Shown here: positions 22,396-35,900 of the stretch, one piece after another
How the letters are laid out: every line of letters begins with the position of its first letter
Numbering within the stretch: position 1 is the first letter of the stretch
NCBI GenBank assembly: GCA_038049695.1
Contig: CP142460.1
Location: forward strand, 23,067,001 to 23,131,000
Length of the DNA: 64,000 nt
Direction of reading: 5' to 3'
Source of the DNA: Cinnamomum chago
Taxonomy: Eukaryota; Streptophyta; Magnoliopsida; Laurales; Lauraceae
The notes under the pieces: model-generated
The model's database searches: none
Told to the model about the DNA's origin: nothing
Seen by the model: the letters and a program-made list of their open reading frames with translations, nothing else
Position numbers and translations under genes: made by a program

Positions 22396-24398
22396 GAGGA
22401 GAGTGTCCCACAAGTCTTTTGCTTTCTTTTATGGTTGTTGGTTTATTTGAGGCTAAGTGTAAAGGGCATCATGGTTTCCTTGGTTACCCGCAAGGGCAAG
22501 GTATGGTGAATTTCCCTATAGCCCTTTTATTTCCAGGTTTAGATTACCATGTAAGTCTCATCATTTGGCGGTGTACGAAACGAAGAAGGAAAGTGAAGTT
22601 GGACTCCCAATCAAAGAGTTTGAAGATTACCAAAAGAGTTTTAGAGATGCCCAAAGAATTTGAGGAATCCCAAAGTTTTGGAAAGTCTAGAAGTCCAAGA
22701 AGTCTATTCCGCTTGAGTCATGTGGAGGAGTGGACTAGTTTTTTATTTTAGCACTTTCTATTTATGGATGAATGGTTTTATTGAATGTTTCAAAATATGA
22801 TCCAAACATAGCAAGTTGCCAAAATTGGTCAAATCAAATTATTTTTGGAAAGAGTTCTAATTAGTGTTGGTGGACCCATGAGATGGACCCATTGATAACA
22901 CTAATATGAAAAACTAGACTTTCCTTAATTATAACTAGACTTGGAACCAGTCATTGGTCATATCATGAAATGATTTGATGTTTATATATGTGGGCCCTAA
23001 TACCCTATAAGGAAATCCTCAATTCTAAAAGATTAAGTGGGAGTGGGGCATTTAAATTGAGAAATCCCTACGGTTTTCCACCATAAGTCCATTGTAAGGA
23101 AAGTATTAACTTCGCGCCATCTTTAGAATGACCATTCCCCACAGAGGGCTTTTATTTGTCTGGTTACTAGATATGGATCTCCTAAGGATAGTGTTGGTGA
23201 GACGGGGAGGGGGCCCACTCCCCAAGGAGGAGTTGCCTACATCGGTTGTCACACAATGCTAGTTGGTGGGTCACACATAACTAAAATAGTGATGTAGTGT
23301 CCCGAAGGATTTACCTCATGTATTTTAGAAGCCAAAGCTAATCGGGAGTCATACTTTATTTGGTATGAGATACCTAAATGATAATGAATGATGGGGATCA
23401 TAGATAGTTAGTCTTAATCTTAAATTTTGACCAACTTTGATCCGCACCAATCTAGGTGGCATTCGCACTCCCTGAGGAGCATGCCCTAAGAGATTAGAAT
23501 TCCCATGTATTCTAAATTTCGTGGTTAGAGGATTCACACATGAATTTGGTAGAATACTAAACCCTAATGTCATTTATATTCTTTTATTGAATGTATGGTT
23601 ATGTGCTACAGTTTTTCGAGTATGAATTCAAATACTTTCAATCCACTTGCAACCATCCCCAACCAGAATAGGTTGGTGGGATCCAACTACGTAAACTGGA
23701 AAAGAAACATGGATATTGTCCTGATTGCTTCAGGATACAAATATATCCTTACCACACCCTGCCTTAAGGAGCCTAGGCTAGATGCACCACAGGACGAGCA
23801 GGACCATTACGCCAAATGGACCAAAGACAGTGAGATGGCCAGGTGCTATATGCATGCATCCATGTCTAGTGTTTTACAACACCAACATCAATCATATAAG
23901 ATTGCATCTGATATTATATCGAACTTAAATGAGATGTTTGCGGACAAGGGTATGCCTGCTAGACATGCTGCTATGAAGGTGCTAATAAGCACTAAGATGG
24001 CTGAAGGAACATAAGTACAGGGCCACATGCTAAAATGATGGGCTCATTGAATGAGTTAGATGTACTGGGTGCTACGATTGATGCAGATCGACATAATCCT
24101 CGAGTCGCTACCAGATTCATTCAATCATTTCAAGATTAATTATAATATGAATAAAATGAATCTGACTTTAACTTAGCAATCTAGCAAGCTGGTAGCGACT
24201 GAGGGCAACATAAAAACGCGAACTGCCCTATTGATAAAAAAAAATCATTTGCCAGGTCCAAGCCGAAAGACAAAGGCCGGAAAGGCAATAAGAAATCAAT
24301 CCACAAGGGTCCTAAGGTGGAGAATGGTGCTAACGGTGGTGTGGCTAAGGCTAAGGTTTTGGGATCAAAATGAAAGTGTTTCCACTGTGGTATGATAG

Positions 24399-26118
24399 TG
24401 TTGGAAATAGGTGGGCCTCGTGGATATATTTTCAAAACTTTTGACCCACTTGACTCAGGGATCAACTAACCATAAGGCTATAAAACCCAATCCAGGATCC
24501 ATGTCCTCAATCTCACTCATCATGATCAGTAAATAAACCTATCAAGAAGATAGAACAGCAGCCATCAAACATCCATAAAAAGCTACAACATGCACGGAAG
24601 TAGATTATACCTTAGGAGCTCGGTTGTGCTCTAATGGAGAAGTTGCGTCTTTCTTTGATGATGAAACTCTTTCACGTATCAAATAAGAATCTCCAAGACC
24701 TTTTGATATTCCACGCTATGACCCGTATCAGATTCTCTTTTCTCAAGAAGATGGGTGGGATCTCCAAGAGAAAACTCTTAAGGAAACTAGAAGAGAACTA
24801 GAAGAGGGATGATAGGAGAAGGAGCATGTTCAACTCCTGTACAAACAAGGCTTGGGCATGAATCCCTAAGTGGGGATTTTCATTGGGGATGTCCAACCCT
24901 ATAATCTCCTCTATTTATAGCTTTTGTAAAACCTCCTCTTTGTTATCTAATTGAAATAGAAGTCTCACTTCTCTAACAATTAGTAACTCTCTTATTTCTA
25001 ACTTAAATAGAAGTCTTACTTCCATTATAATTAGTAACTTACTATTACCACTATTAGAAGTCTCACTTCAAATAGAAATAGTAACTTTTTTTTTTCCTTT
25101 TAGAGTTCTACTATAATTAGTATCTTTCTAATAACTTGGGCTAGCTGGGGACAGCTAGGGATTCCTTAGAAAGCTGGCTCCAACTGGGACACCGCGACCC
25201 CACATCTCATGCGTAATCCGGGCCCACAGTTAATTGCAAATAATACCACCTATATAAATGCAATTGCACTCCAATCTTAGGAATAAATTACAATGAAGAC
25301 CCTAAACTTTCACATTACCACAAGTAGGCCCCTCTATCAATATCCATGAATCAATTGGAATAAATCTGTCCCATCCAATCTTAGATCCACATCTTATTAT
25401 CCTTGAGCCCCAATTAATCACAGTGATCATCAGTACCATCCAATTAACTCTTAATCGAGTTGGGTGCCCCAATTACTAAAGATAAATCCATCAATTGGCA
25501 CAAGGGGATAATATTGATAAATTTCATCTTGACCATTGGATGTTCCCACAGTCCTACTACCACGTACCCAAGACACCGAGGTGTTGGCCTCACTCATTGG
25601 TGACTCAAAGCAAATGAATAGACAGAAACTTGAGATCATCAATGTCTCAGGATTGAGAGCCTATTGCTAGGAAATTATGAGAGCATACCTTAAAATTGAG
25701 ACAATATTCATAAGGTGCTTCTCATGGTCCTTCAATACATCCAATGTACCAGCACCATGATCCAGAATCTTACATTCTAATGATCGAGACAAATCACACT
25801 ATCTCATAGTGATCAAGGTGCTGCAACCTTATCAGATGAGATGCCCAGTCTCATCATTGGTTGTGAAGATATTTTTAATTATAAGATTTCGGGCACATAT
25901 CTCCCGTATGTGGATCTCATCCATATACATATATCACATCTAATATACTAATGGGACCCGGTTCATCTCATGAACCATTATGTCATATGTATTGGTCATG
26001 CGCATCAAGTAATAAAACACCATTCATCTCATGAAAGGACAACATGATTTTATTGATAAATAAAGAAATTAATCAATTTATTATATTAACTGATGGATTG
26101 AGTCCATACAATCTAATA
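24399..26118 (-). mobile_element. Solo LTR of family A, nested in A2
   Basis: A 1720-bp LTR begins tgttggaa and ends tctaata. Its flanks are gatag (24394-24398) and gacag (26119-26123), an imperfect 5-bp duplication, suggesting an old insertion. It lies in the zinc-knuckle region of A2 gag and points opposite to A2. No internal sequence and no gene of its own. Confidence 0.85.
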
Positions 26119-29100
26119 GACAGGACATTGGAAGAGGAATTGTCCAGATTCTGTCTAAGAAAAAGACCTCAGGTATGATTGAGTCATTTGTTTCTGAAGT
26201 TAGTTTTGCAACTGGTACTTTAGAATCCTAGTGTGTTGACTTCGGTACAAGTAATCACATTTGTAATTCGTTGCAGGGGTTCCAGGAAACTAGGAGGCTT
26301 AGTGATGGAGAAATCATTGTCAACCTAGGATCTGATGCCAAAGCGGAGGCGGTTTCAATGAGAGTTATTACTTTATGTTTTTCAGATAATAAATTGGTTT
26401 TATCAGACACTCTATATGTACCGTCTTTAAGATGGAATTTAATTTCATTTTCTAGTTCGGTGAATTAAAGTTATTCTATTACTTTTGGTACTGAAGTTGT
26501 CATAACGAGGAACGGTACTTTTAAATGCTCTGGCAAGGTAACCATTGAACTTTATTTGTTAATTCCCACAATGTATGAGATACATGATACCGAAATAAAA
26601 AAATATGTCATCATTAAAGATGAAGTCACCTTCATCTAATCCAACAAAAGTTTGGTACTTGAGGCTAGGTCATATAAACATAAATAGGATTGACGGGCTA
26701 GTGAAAGATGATATCTTGCCTTCATTAGTGGTAGAACCAATGCTTGTCTGCAAGTCCTATCCAGAAGGCAAAATGACTAAAAGACCATTTTCATCTAAGG
26801 GCAATAGAGCCAAAGATTTATTGGAACTAGTACATACTGATGTGTGTGGACCCATAAATGTTAGAGTGAGAGGAGGATCCAAGTACTTCATCACTTTCAC
26901 CGATGATTACTCGAGATATGGATACATATACCTTATGTACCACAAGTCCGAGGCTTTTGAAAAGTTCAAAGAGTTTCGAGCAGAAGCGGAAAAGCAATTA
27001 GGTAAAAATTCAAGACTCTTCGATCAAATCGAGGAGGGGAATATCTCTCTGCTGATTTTATGGGACACTTGTTAGAGAATGGGATTCTATCCAAGTTGTC
27101 TGCTCCTGGTATGCCTCAACAGAACAGAGTAGTTGACAGAAGGAACCAAACTCTTTTAGATATTATTAGGTCTATGCTAAGTTTCTCAGGATTACCTATA
27201 TCCTTTTGGGGACATGCCTTGGATACTGCGATGTACGTACTAAACCTCGTACCATTTAAGTCTATACCTAAGACTCCCTAGAAGTTACGGTTCGGGCGAA
27301 AGCCTAGTCTACAACATTTACATATTTGGGGTTGTCCGGCACACGTGCTGAAGGTTAAGACAAATAAGTTGGAATCGAAGTCGGAAGCCTGCACTTTTAT
27401 AAGATATCCCAAAGGAACTAAATGTTGATTACTCTATAATCCTAGAGAGCAGAAAGTGCTTGTCAGCACCAATGTAGGTTTTCTGGAGGAAGATTGTATG
27501 ATTGACCGGAAATATTTAGAAAAGGTGATCTTGGAAGAGATTCAAGAGCGATCAATTCCAAATCCAAGTATGACCGAACTTGAAGAGAATCCACCCATAC
27601 CTAACGCAGTAGTTACACCAGAGCCTCGTCATAGTGGGATAATAGTCAGGCCCCCTGCCAGGTTCTGGTTTTTGGGAGAATCTTACGAGGCACTCGGAAG
27701 AACTGGAACAAGATCCTTGTAACTATGATGAAGCAATTAATGACATAGATTTGAGACGTTGGCAAAATGCTATGAAAGTTGAGATGGAGTCTATGTACTC
27801 CAATCAGGTATGGACACTTGTGGACTTGCCTGCCAATATTAAACCTATTGGGTGCTAGTGGGTCTACAAGAGAAAGAGATGACCAAATGGAAGAGTGTAG
27901 ACCTTTAAGGCCAAACTTGTTGCGAAAGGGTATTATACTCAGAAAGAAGGTATCGATTCTGAGGAAACCTTCTCACCGGTAGCCATGCTCAAGTCCATTC
28001 GAATACTCTTATCAATTGCGGCTCATCTCGATTATGAGATTTGCCAAATGGATGTCAAGACTGCGTTTCTCAATAGCCATCTTGAGGTAGACATCTATAT
28101 GATTCAGCCAGACGGTTTTGTAGCTAATAACCAAGTGCAAAGTGTTTACAAGCTGCAGAATTCCATTTATGAACTGAAGTAGGCATCCCGGAGGTGGAAC
28201 ATCCGTTTTGACCAAGCAATCAAGTCATTTGGTTTTCGTCATAATTTGGATGAGTCATGTGTACATGAAAAGTGAAAAAGGCAGGGCAATTTTTCTGATT
28301 TATATGTCGACTGGCATCCTTCTCCTAGGGAGTGATATAGGGATGTTGTCAATAGTAAAAGTTTCGTTGGCAAAGATTTTTTATATGAAGGACTTGGGAA
28401 AAGCTAGCTACATCCTTGAGATCAAACTCCATCGAGACCGGAAAAATAGGATGTTAGGCTTATCCCAAGCTCCTTACATAGATAGGGTACTGGTATAGTT
28501 TGATATGCAAGACTCCAAGAAGGGTATTACACCTTTTAAGCATGGAGCGCACCTTTCCAAGGATTAGTGTCCTAAGACACCTAAGGAAAAGGAGCTGATG
28601 AGAGCAATTCCATATGCTTCGGCTGTTAGTAGCCTCATATTTGCTATGCTTTGTACTAGATCAGATATCTTCATGTAGTGGGCCTAGTCAGTAGATATCA
28701 GTCTAACCTAGGTCTTGACCATTGGATTGCTGTAAAGTGTATTCTCAAATACTTGAAAAGGACTAGAGATTACATGTTAATTTACGGTAGTGATGAGTTA
28801 ATTGCAGTCGGTTACACAGACTCTGACTTCATGTCAAATAAGGATTCCAAGAAATCAACATCTGGTTATGTGTTTATGCTTGGTAGAGGACCTATCAGCT
28901 GGAGGAGCATTAAAGAAGAATGTACCGCTGATTCCACCTCGAAGGTTGAATATGTAGCGGCTTGTAAAGTAGCGAAGGAGGCGGTATGGCTCAAAAGATT
29001 CCTTCTAGAACTTGGAGTGGTACCTTTGGGGCGACAACCGCTCACATTTTACTCTGACAGCAGTGGGGCAGTCACTCAGTCTAAGGAACCCACGAGCCAT

Positions 29101-29258
29101 AAAAGCCAAAAGCACGTACAAAGGAAGTGTCACTCGGTCAGAGAGATTGTGCAGAGGGGTGATATTGCAATCACCAAGATAGCCTCTGCGGACAATCTGA
29201 CATAACCATTTACTAAGCCTTTGACAACCAAAGTCTTTGAGCAGCATGTAGATGGGAT

Positions 29259-31008
29259 TGAGAGTCCTTGGATCCTAACCCTAGAGGAGGGGGGAGGGGG
29301 GGGGGTGTGAATAGGGTGTGCTACAAATATGACCAATTAAGACAAATTTTAATTTCTTAACATAAACTAGTCACATGTGATGATTTAACAAACAAGATGC
29401 GGAAGCTAATAAAACAATCACCACAAGCAAACACCACTACACAAAGATTTATAGTGGTTCGGCCTCAATGCCTACGTCCACTACCGGCTTGTGATCCAAT
29501 CACCCCACCGGATTTCCACTATTTATGCTTTTCAATAGGCTAAGCAATAACCTTTACAATGTTGTTTTTCTAGGCTAAACAACAACCTCTCAATGTGCTT
29601 TTATAGGCTAAGCAATAACCTTTACAAAATGCTTTTCTTAGGCTAAGCAATAACCTTTACACAATGCTTTTCTTAGGCTAAGCAATAACCTTTACAAATA
29701 AATGATTTCTCTAAGAAGGCGTCTTCACAAAAGAACACTCTAAGAGATACAATTTAAGCACAATTGAATTGCCTCTAAATAGGCTAATATGAAAGTGTAA
29801 AACAACTCACACAAACACTATATGAATGCAAAGATGTATGCTCATGATGTGTGTGTGTGATAACTTCAATCAAATTAAAAACAAAGCTCAATTAATATAT
29901 TGCTTAAAGCAATTCAAAGTTTAAGGCTCATAAAAGATTGATTGAAGTTTAATGCAAATCACATGTATGATAAACAACTTGTTAATGACATAAAAATCAA
30001 AGACTCACAAGTTGTATGAAAATGATTAACTTAGAACATGTGATGCATGTGCAATGTTGTTTTCAAAACCAAATAAATTTTACTAAAGTTTAAATGAATG
30101 AAAACAACAAGTAATGTTTCAACCAAGAAAATGAATCATGCTATATAAAAGAAATCAAAGATTTAGGCTAAGCATGATTAAGAAAGTTTTAAAAACAACT
30201 TGGATGAAAACAAAGTGAAGAATCCAATCTTAATTACAAGAGAAGAATGGATTCATCACATCCTAGATATCATGCTCAAAATCATTTACCAATAACTTAA
30301 ACAAAGCATGTAAACTATGATTAAGAGAGGTAGAGCCTACTTAGAGATTTAACTTCATTAATCCAAGCTTTAGCTCTCCAAATGACTCTTTGGTCTCTCT
30401 TAGTTCATCCCCTTTTCTTTGTCTCAAAGCTCCTCAAAAGAGTCTTCAAATTCTTCAACATTTGAAAAGGAATGAACTTCAATTTATACTCAAAAAGTTG
30501 AGTTCTACGAGTGCCCGGTCGACCCCATGACAGGGCCCGGTCGACCTGGCCTTCACAACGGTCAGAAAGATGACCGTTGGAAGAGCCAACAGCACTTTGC
30601 CCTGGTCGACCAGCAGTGTGGTCGGTCGACCTGCCCCCCTGGGACCAAAAATCCCAAAAAATTGTATATTGAAGGTATTTTCTGTGGGAACTTTTTGGCC
30701 ACTAAATCAAGTTGAAAAACATGTTTTAAACCAAACTAAGATGTTTAAAAACATGAAATACAAATAGCCTAAAAAGATTTGAAAGATTTAAAACATAGGC
30801 TTGCTTGATTTCTAAAACTCTTTTAAAAAACAAATGCATCCAAGTTTTAAAAGCAAATCATGCATAAATTGATACTTTTACAAATCTTAAAAGCAATGCA
30901 TGAATAAATCAAGATTTCAAGATTTCTTAAATCAATGCATGTGTGAAAATTCAAATGATGCTAAAGTGAAAATGCATCCATCAAATTGCAAGTACAAAAT
31001 CCCTAGCA
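29259..31008 (-). mobile_element. Solo LTR of family S, nested in A2
   Basis: A 1750-bp S LTR in reverse orientation, flanked by perfect gggat duplications (29254-29258 and 31009-31013). It sits between the RNase H end of A2 and its 3' LTR. It keeps the palindrome block (about 30520-30640), inverted AACGGTCA sites (30557-30564 and 30571-30578), TATA on the minus strand (30482-30488) and five minisatellite units (about 29530-29700). Confidence 0.92.
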
Positions 31009-31035
31009 GGGATGGGCATGAGATGTAACCCTGAT

Positions 31036-32705
31036 TGTTAGTTTATATGGTCTCAATCCATTAGATGATGTAATAAATTGATTTATTTCTTTATTTATCA
31101 ATATTATCATGCTTTCCTTTCATGAGATGAATGTTGTTTTATTACTTACTTGCACATAACCAATATGAATGACTTAATGGTTCATGAGATGAACTAGAGT
31201 CCACAATTATACTAGATGTAATACATGTGTATGGATGAGATCCACATACGGGAGACATGTGTTACAAATCTTATACTTAAATATCTTCACAACCAGTGAT
31301 GAGATTGGGCATCTCATCTAATAAGGTTGTAGCACATTTATCACTATGATATAGTGTGATTTGTCTCGATCATCAGAATGTAAGCTTCTGGATCTTGGTG
31401 CTGATACATTGGATGTATTGAAGGATCATGAGAAGCACCTTATGAGACACTGTCTTTACTTTAAGGTCTGCTCTCATAATTCCCTAGCAATAGGCGCATA
31501 ATCTTGAGACATTAATGAACTCAAGTTTTTGTCTATTCATTTGCTTTGAGTCACCAATGAGTAAGGCAAATTGTAGGTCAACACCTTGGTGTCTTGGGTA
31601 CGTGGTAGTAGGACTGTGAGAACATTCAATGGTGAAGATGGAATCTATCTTCATTATCCCCTTGTGCCAATTAATAGATTTATCATTAGTAAGTGCGCAC
31701 CCATTCCAATTAAGAGTTAATCGGATAGGTACCAATGATCACTATAATTGATTGGGTCTCAAGGATAATAAGATATGGATCCAATTTGGTTGACAGGTCC
31801 AATTGATCCATGGATATAGATGGAGGGGCCTACTTGTGGTCATAGAGAAGATTAGGGACTTCTTTGTAATTTTTTCCAAAGACTGGAGTTCAATTGCATT
31901 TATATAGTGGTGTTATTTGCAATTAACTGTGGGCCCGCATTGCACATGAGATGTAGGGCTGCGGTGTCCCAATTAAAGCCAGCTTTCTACGGAATCCCTA
32001 GTGATCCCCACGCTAGCCCAAATTATTAGATAGATTCTAATTCTAGTTGAACTCTAAAATGATAGGAATTAGAAAGTTACTATTTCTATTTGAAGTGAGA
32101 CTTCTAATAGTGGCAATCATAAGTTACTAATGCTTAATGGAAGTAGGACTTTTATTTTAATTAGTAAGAGGAGCTGCTTGAAGCAGTAAATAGGGAATCT
32201 AACCCCTTGGACGTCCCTATGCTTATTACATGCCCAAGGATTTCCAAGTCAAAATGACGTCCAGCCCTAGTGCAAGAGTTGCACGCCCCTTTCTCTTCTA
32301 GTTCCCTGCCGGATTCCTTTAGAGCTTCTAGTTGATTTTTCTTGGAGGTCCCGCCCATCTCCTTGAGAAAAGAGATCTGATACGGGATATAGCGTGGAAG
32401 ACGATTGGGTCTTGGAGATTCTAATTTGTTAGAAAGAAAGAGTTCTTCATCCAACAAGTTGTCAACTTCTCCATTAGAGCACTAGCGAGCTCCCAAGGTA
32501 TAACCTACTTCCTTGCATGTAGATTTATTAGGGTTGCATGGTGATGTTATTTTCTATCTTTGAGATAGTTTATCTACTAATCTTGGTTGATGAGTTTGAG
32601 GATTGGATCCTGGATTAGGTTTAAAGCCTCATGGAAAAATCATCCCTGCATCAAGTGGGTCAAAAGTTTTCGAAATCTACCCACGAGACCCACCTATTTC
32701 CAACA
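31036..32705 (+). repeat. 3' LTR of A2
   Basis: The 1670-bp LTR starts tgttagttta and ends ttccaaca. It is the reverse complement of the family-A LTRs at 508-2190 and 24399-26118. It ends the A2 element; the right flank gtttt has no visible partner because the 5' end of A2 is lost. Confidence 0.88.
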
Positions 32706-32900
32706 GTTTTGTCTCTCCCATGGTGGCTGCTAATATTATTACTGATGAAATCAATGCCTTTCTTCATCAAGCATGAAAAATGGGTGATATCTTTCAAATA
32801 GGAAGGACCTCAATCATCAATTATAAGCCAGTATTCCATGAACTCCTTTTGAATTATTCCAGATTTGTAGGTGGCGGTTTTTCCAAGATATCTTTCACTT
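32706..32900. other. Short spacer, nothing recognised
   Basis: About 195 bp between the A2 LTR and the RTE tail. Only short chance frames; no repeat partner in the window. Confidence 0.5.
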
Positions 32901-35900
32901 TCATCATCATCATCATCATCAAAGCCTTGTGCCAACTATGCTGCGGTCTGCTACATGAATTATGTTTCTCCATTGGAATCAATTTTGAGCCAAATTCTCA
33001 GATTAGTTATGTTGGGGAAATTACTTACAAAGAATGTGCAATCATAAAATCAAATAAACAGTTAGTATAAATAATTAGTGTATAAAAGTGAATGATTGTG
33101 AATGTGATAAATTAATCTAAGAAAGCAACAAAAATGGGCAAGGCACACCAATTAAGATGGTTTCTTAAAGACATCATTTTCCCACATGCAGGTGGTTTAG
33201 ATGAAATTATATCCCCGGAATACAATGTCCAACTCTGATTCGAAGTTTGCACACTAGAATCCGAAATATGGAATTGCCCTTAAAATCAAAGTAAAAAATA
33301 AAAGAATAAAATACTCTTAGACAATATGCTCTTGAAAATACTGCATCATACTCATTTGGATCTTCTTGAATACTCTTCTTTTTTTAAATAATTGGATTTT
33401 AGAAAATATCCAACAATCCCCCACTATTTTCTAAAAACTCTTTTTAAAGAATAATTAATAATAATAGAAAATAACTAAAAATTGTATAATGCATCCCTCA
33501 CAGGTGGATGTCCCTTAAACCTGAAGGTAGAATATGTATCATAAAACCTCAATGTGAAAGTGATTGACCTAAGTGAAGTTCATGATACATATTCACATTA
33601 TACAATACGATCGAGCATCCATATTCTCCATGCCGTGCTATGTCATAGGCCATGCGCTAGTCCTAGTCTTAGCAAATGTTCTAGAGTCTTACCGACAAGA
33701 CCCATGGGAGGCGGCCAATGACCTCCACATTCACAAAGGCAAACCCATCAGGAGTGCTTTCGCTCACTCCGCACTAAGCCATGAATCCGTTAAGGACTAT
33801 AAAGTCCAGCCTAACATAGGCGAAAGCTAGACAGTGCACGAACCTCAGAGAAGGGCGAATTTGGAACAAATCAAGTTCCCCCACTAGTTCTAAATAAATG
33901 TGCACTGCGAGGAATATCTCAATATACCCTCTGGTAGTCAGTACATATGACGAAATTTCCTTTGAACTTTAACTTAGCAGTTATAAGTAGGCTACGGTCT
34001 GGACCATCCCTCTATGTTGGTAAACCCATCTCCCTTAAGGTTTAGATTCTCACTCTTAGTGATATAAAATCACTTGGAGAAATTAGGGGGTATTCACCAC
34101 AATCTTGTACTTCATTTACCTCAATTTTACCCATGTACATTATTGCCATTTGTTGATGAAAGAAATACCTCAGTTGGGTGTCACGTACTTTCTTTTTCCA
34201 CACATTTCCACGACCGCTATACTCTCATCCAATGGATGATGATACAATATCCATAATTTCCTTGTATCTACTTCAAAATAACAATGTCACATCATGGTAA
34301 TTTTGGTGTATGATCGACAAGATTGAAAATGTCATGAGCCCTACAAAATGGTCATCCAAGTAGATCATGAACAATAACACCATGTAATATTACAAAAAAA
34401 TAAGCCCAATGTTATATTATGAGAGAATTGTAATGATAAAACAATAATTCAATATTTAAATTTAGCACTAGTAGATCAATTATCTCTTTTATTTAAAGAA
34501 AATAAGGGGGCAGAAAACAGGACTTAATATGAAAAGAACATAGTTACAACATACAGAGGCCTAGGCCTAGCCCATACTCAAACTTTAGGTTTCAGATATA
34601 CTTCGTATATCAATATCCATGTGATTCCTGTACTTAGGTTAGAATATAAAAACACACAACATTTGTAAGATACCATATATTATCACGTGCTCCATGACTC
34701 TATCCCCGTGAGAACTTTTAAAGGCAAAATATAAAAACTTGGGTCAATATAAATAAACTCCATTGGAAATAACAGGTATTATGCAAGGGGTAGTTAAAAA
34801 AAAAAAATAGTTTGCTGGAGAAGGATTGGTTATAGAAGAGACATCTCTTCGATGTAGTGAGTCTCTCTCTCTCACTCAACTACCCATTTTTCAAAGTTCC
34901 TCCTGTTTTTGTATCTCTTCCACTTTCTTTTGTCTCTCATATTCTTCATTTCTATTGAAAGATAAGGATAAAAAGTGAAAGAAAATGCTAGGTATTCTGC
35001 AGGATCTCTGTACAAGCATGCATTATTCATGACATGAAATAAATAGAGACACACATACCTTCAAATAGAACTCTAATTTTCAAAATCAGTTATAAGCATG
35101 AAGTAAAAGGATTATATAACTCATAACTTCAAAAAGAAATAGATATCACTTACGCATCACCTCATATGACACGTTATTAAATGACGATGGAAGATATATA
35201 CTGAAAATAACTTTCATGGACACTTCTCCCATTTTTACCTTTTATGGCGAAAGGAGCATGAAATTTGAACATCAGAGTGATCACAAGTACCTTAAATGTG
35301 AAATAAACATTTGAAGTTTTCTTACCTACAATTGTATATTTCTCTTGAAGTCGAAAAAATCACACTTACTTGTGATGGCAACTTTCTTCGTGATATGGAA
35401 GAATTACTGTCTTTAAACTGTGGGGAAATTACTTACGAAGAATGTGCAATCATAAAATCAAATAAACAGTTAGTATAAACAATTAGTGTATAAAAGTGAA
35501 TGATTGTGAATGCCATAAATTAATCTAAGAAAGCAATAAAAATGGACAAGGCACACCAATTAAGATGCTTTCTTAAAGACATCAATTTCTCATATGCAGG
35601 TGGTTTAGATGAAATTATGTCCCCAGGATACAATGCCCAACTCTGATTTGAAGTCTGCACACTAGAATCAGAAATATGGAATTGCCCTTAAAATCAAAGT
35701 AAAAATAAAAGAGAATAAAATACTCTTATTAGACAATATGCTCCTGAAAATACTGCATTATACTCATTTGGATCTTCTTGAATACTCTTCTTTTTTTAAA
35801 TAATTGGGTTTTAGAAAATATCCAACAAGCTACACTTTCTCATATCCATTTTTACCACCTCCGTCCACGTTATCTTTGGCTACCCCTTCTCCTTAGTGGG

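Larger units (their letters stand above)
22396..32705 (+). mobile_element. Copia fossil A2, 5' end missing
   Basis: Second, plus-strand member of family A. Parts: leader about 22396-23624, gag from 23625 (NYVNWKRNMDIVL) with its knuckle region split by a solo LTR, protease/integrase about 26119-27730 (HTDVCGPIN), RT about 27760-28660, RNase H about 28680-29205 (VGYTDSDF, YVAACKVAKEAVW), and 3' LTR 31036-32705. There is no 5' LTR: the leader abuts T-family DNA near 22395. It is much more decayed than A1, with ten or more breaks plus two nested solo LTRs. Confidence 0.88.

Noticed and set aside
33573-33830. 85-aa plus-strand frame in element R as a possible small gene
   Set aside because: It has no recognisable domain, lies in the untranslated interior of a non-autonomous LTR element and is within chance length.
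33010-35827. TGTTGG...CCAACA ends taken as inverted repeats of a DNA transposon
   Set aside because: The ends belong to direct repeats of about 406 bp with 5-bp flanking duplications and a polypurine tract, so this is an LTR element.
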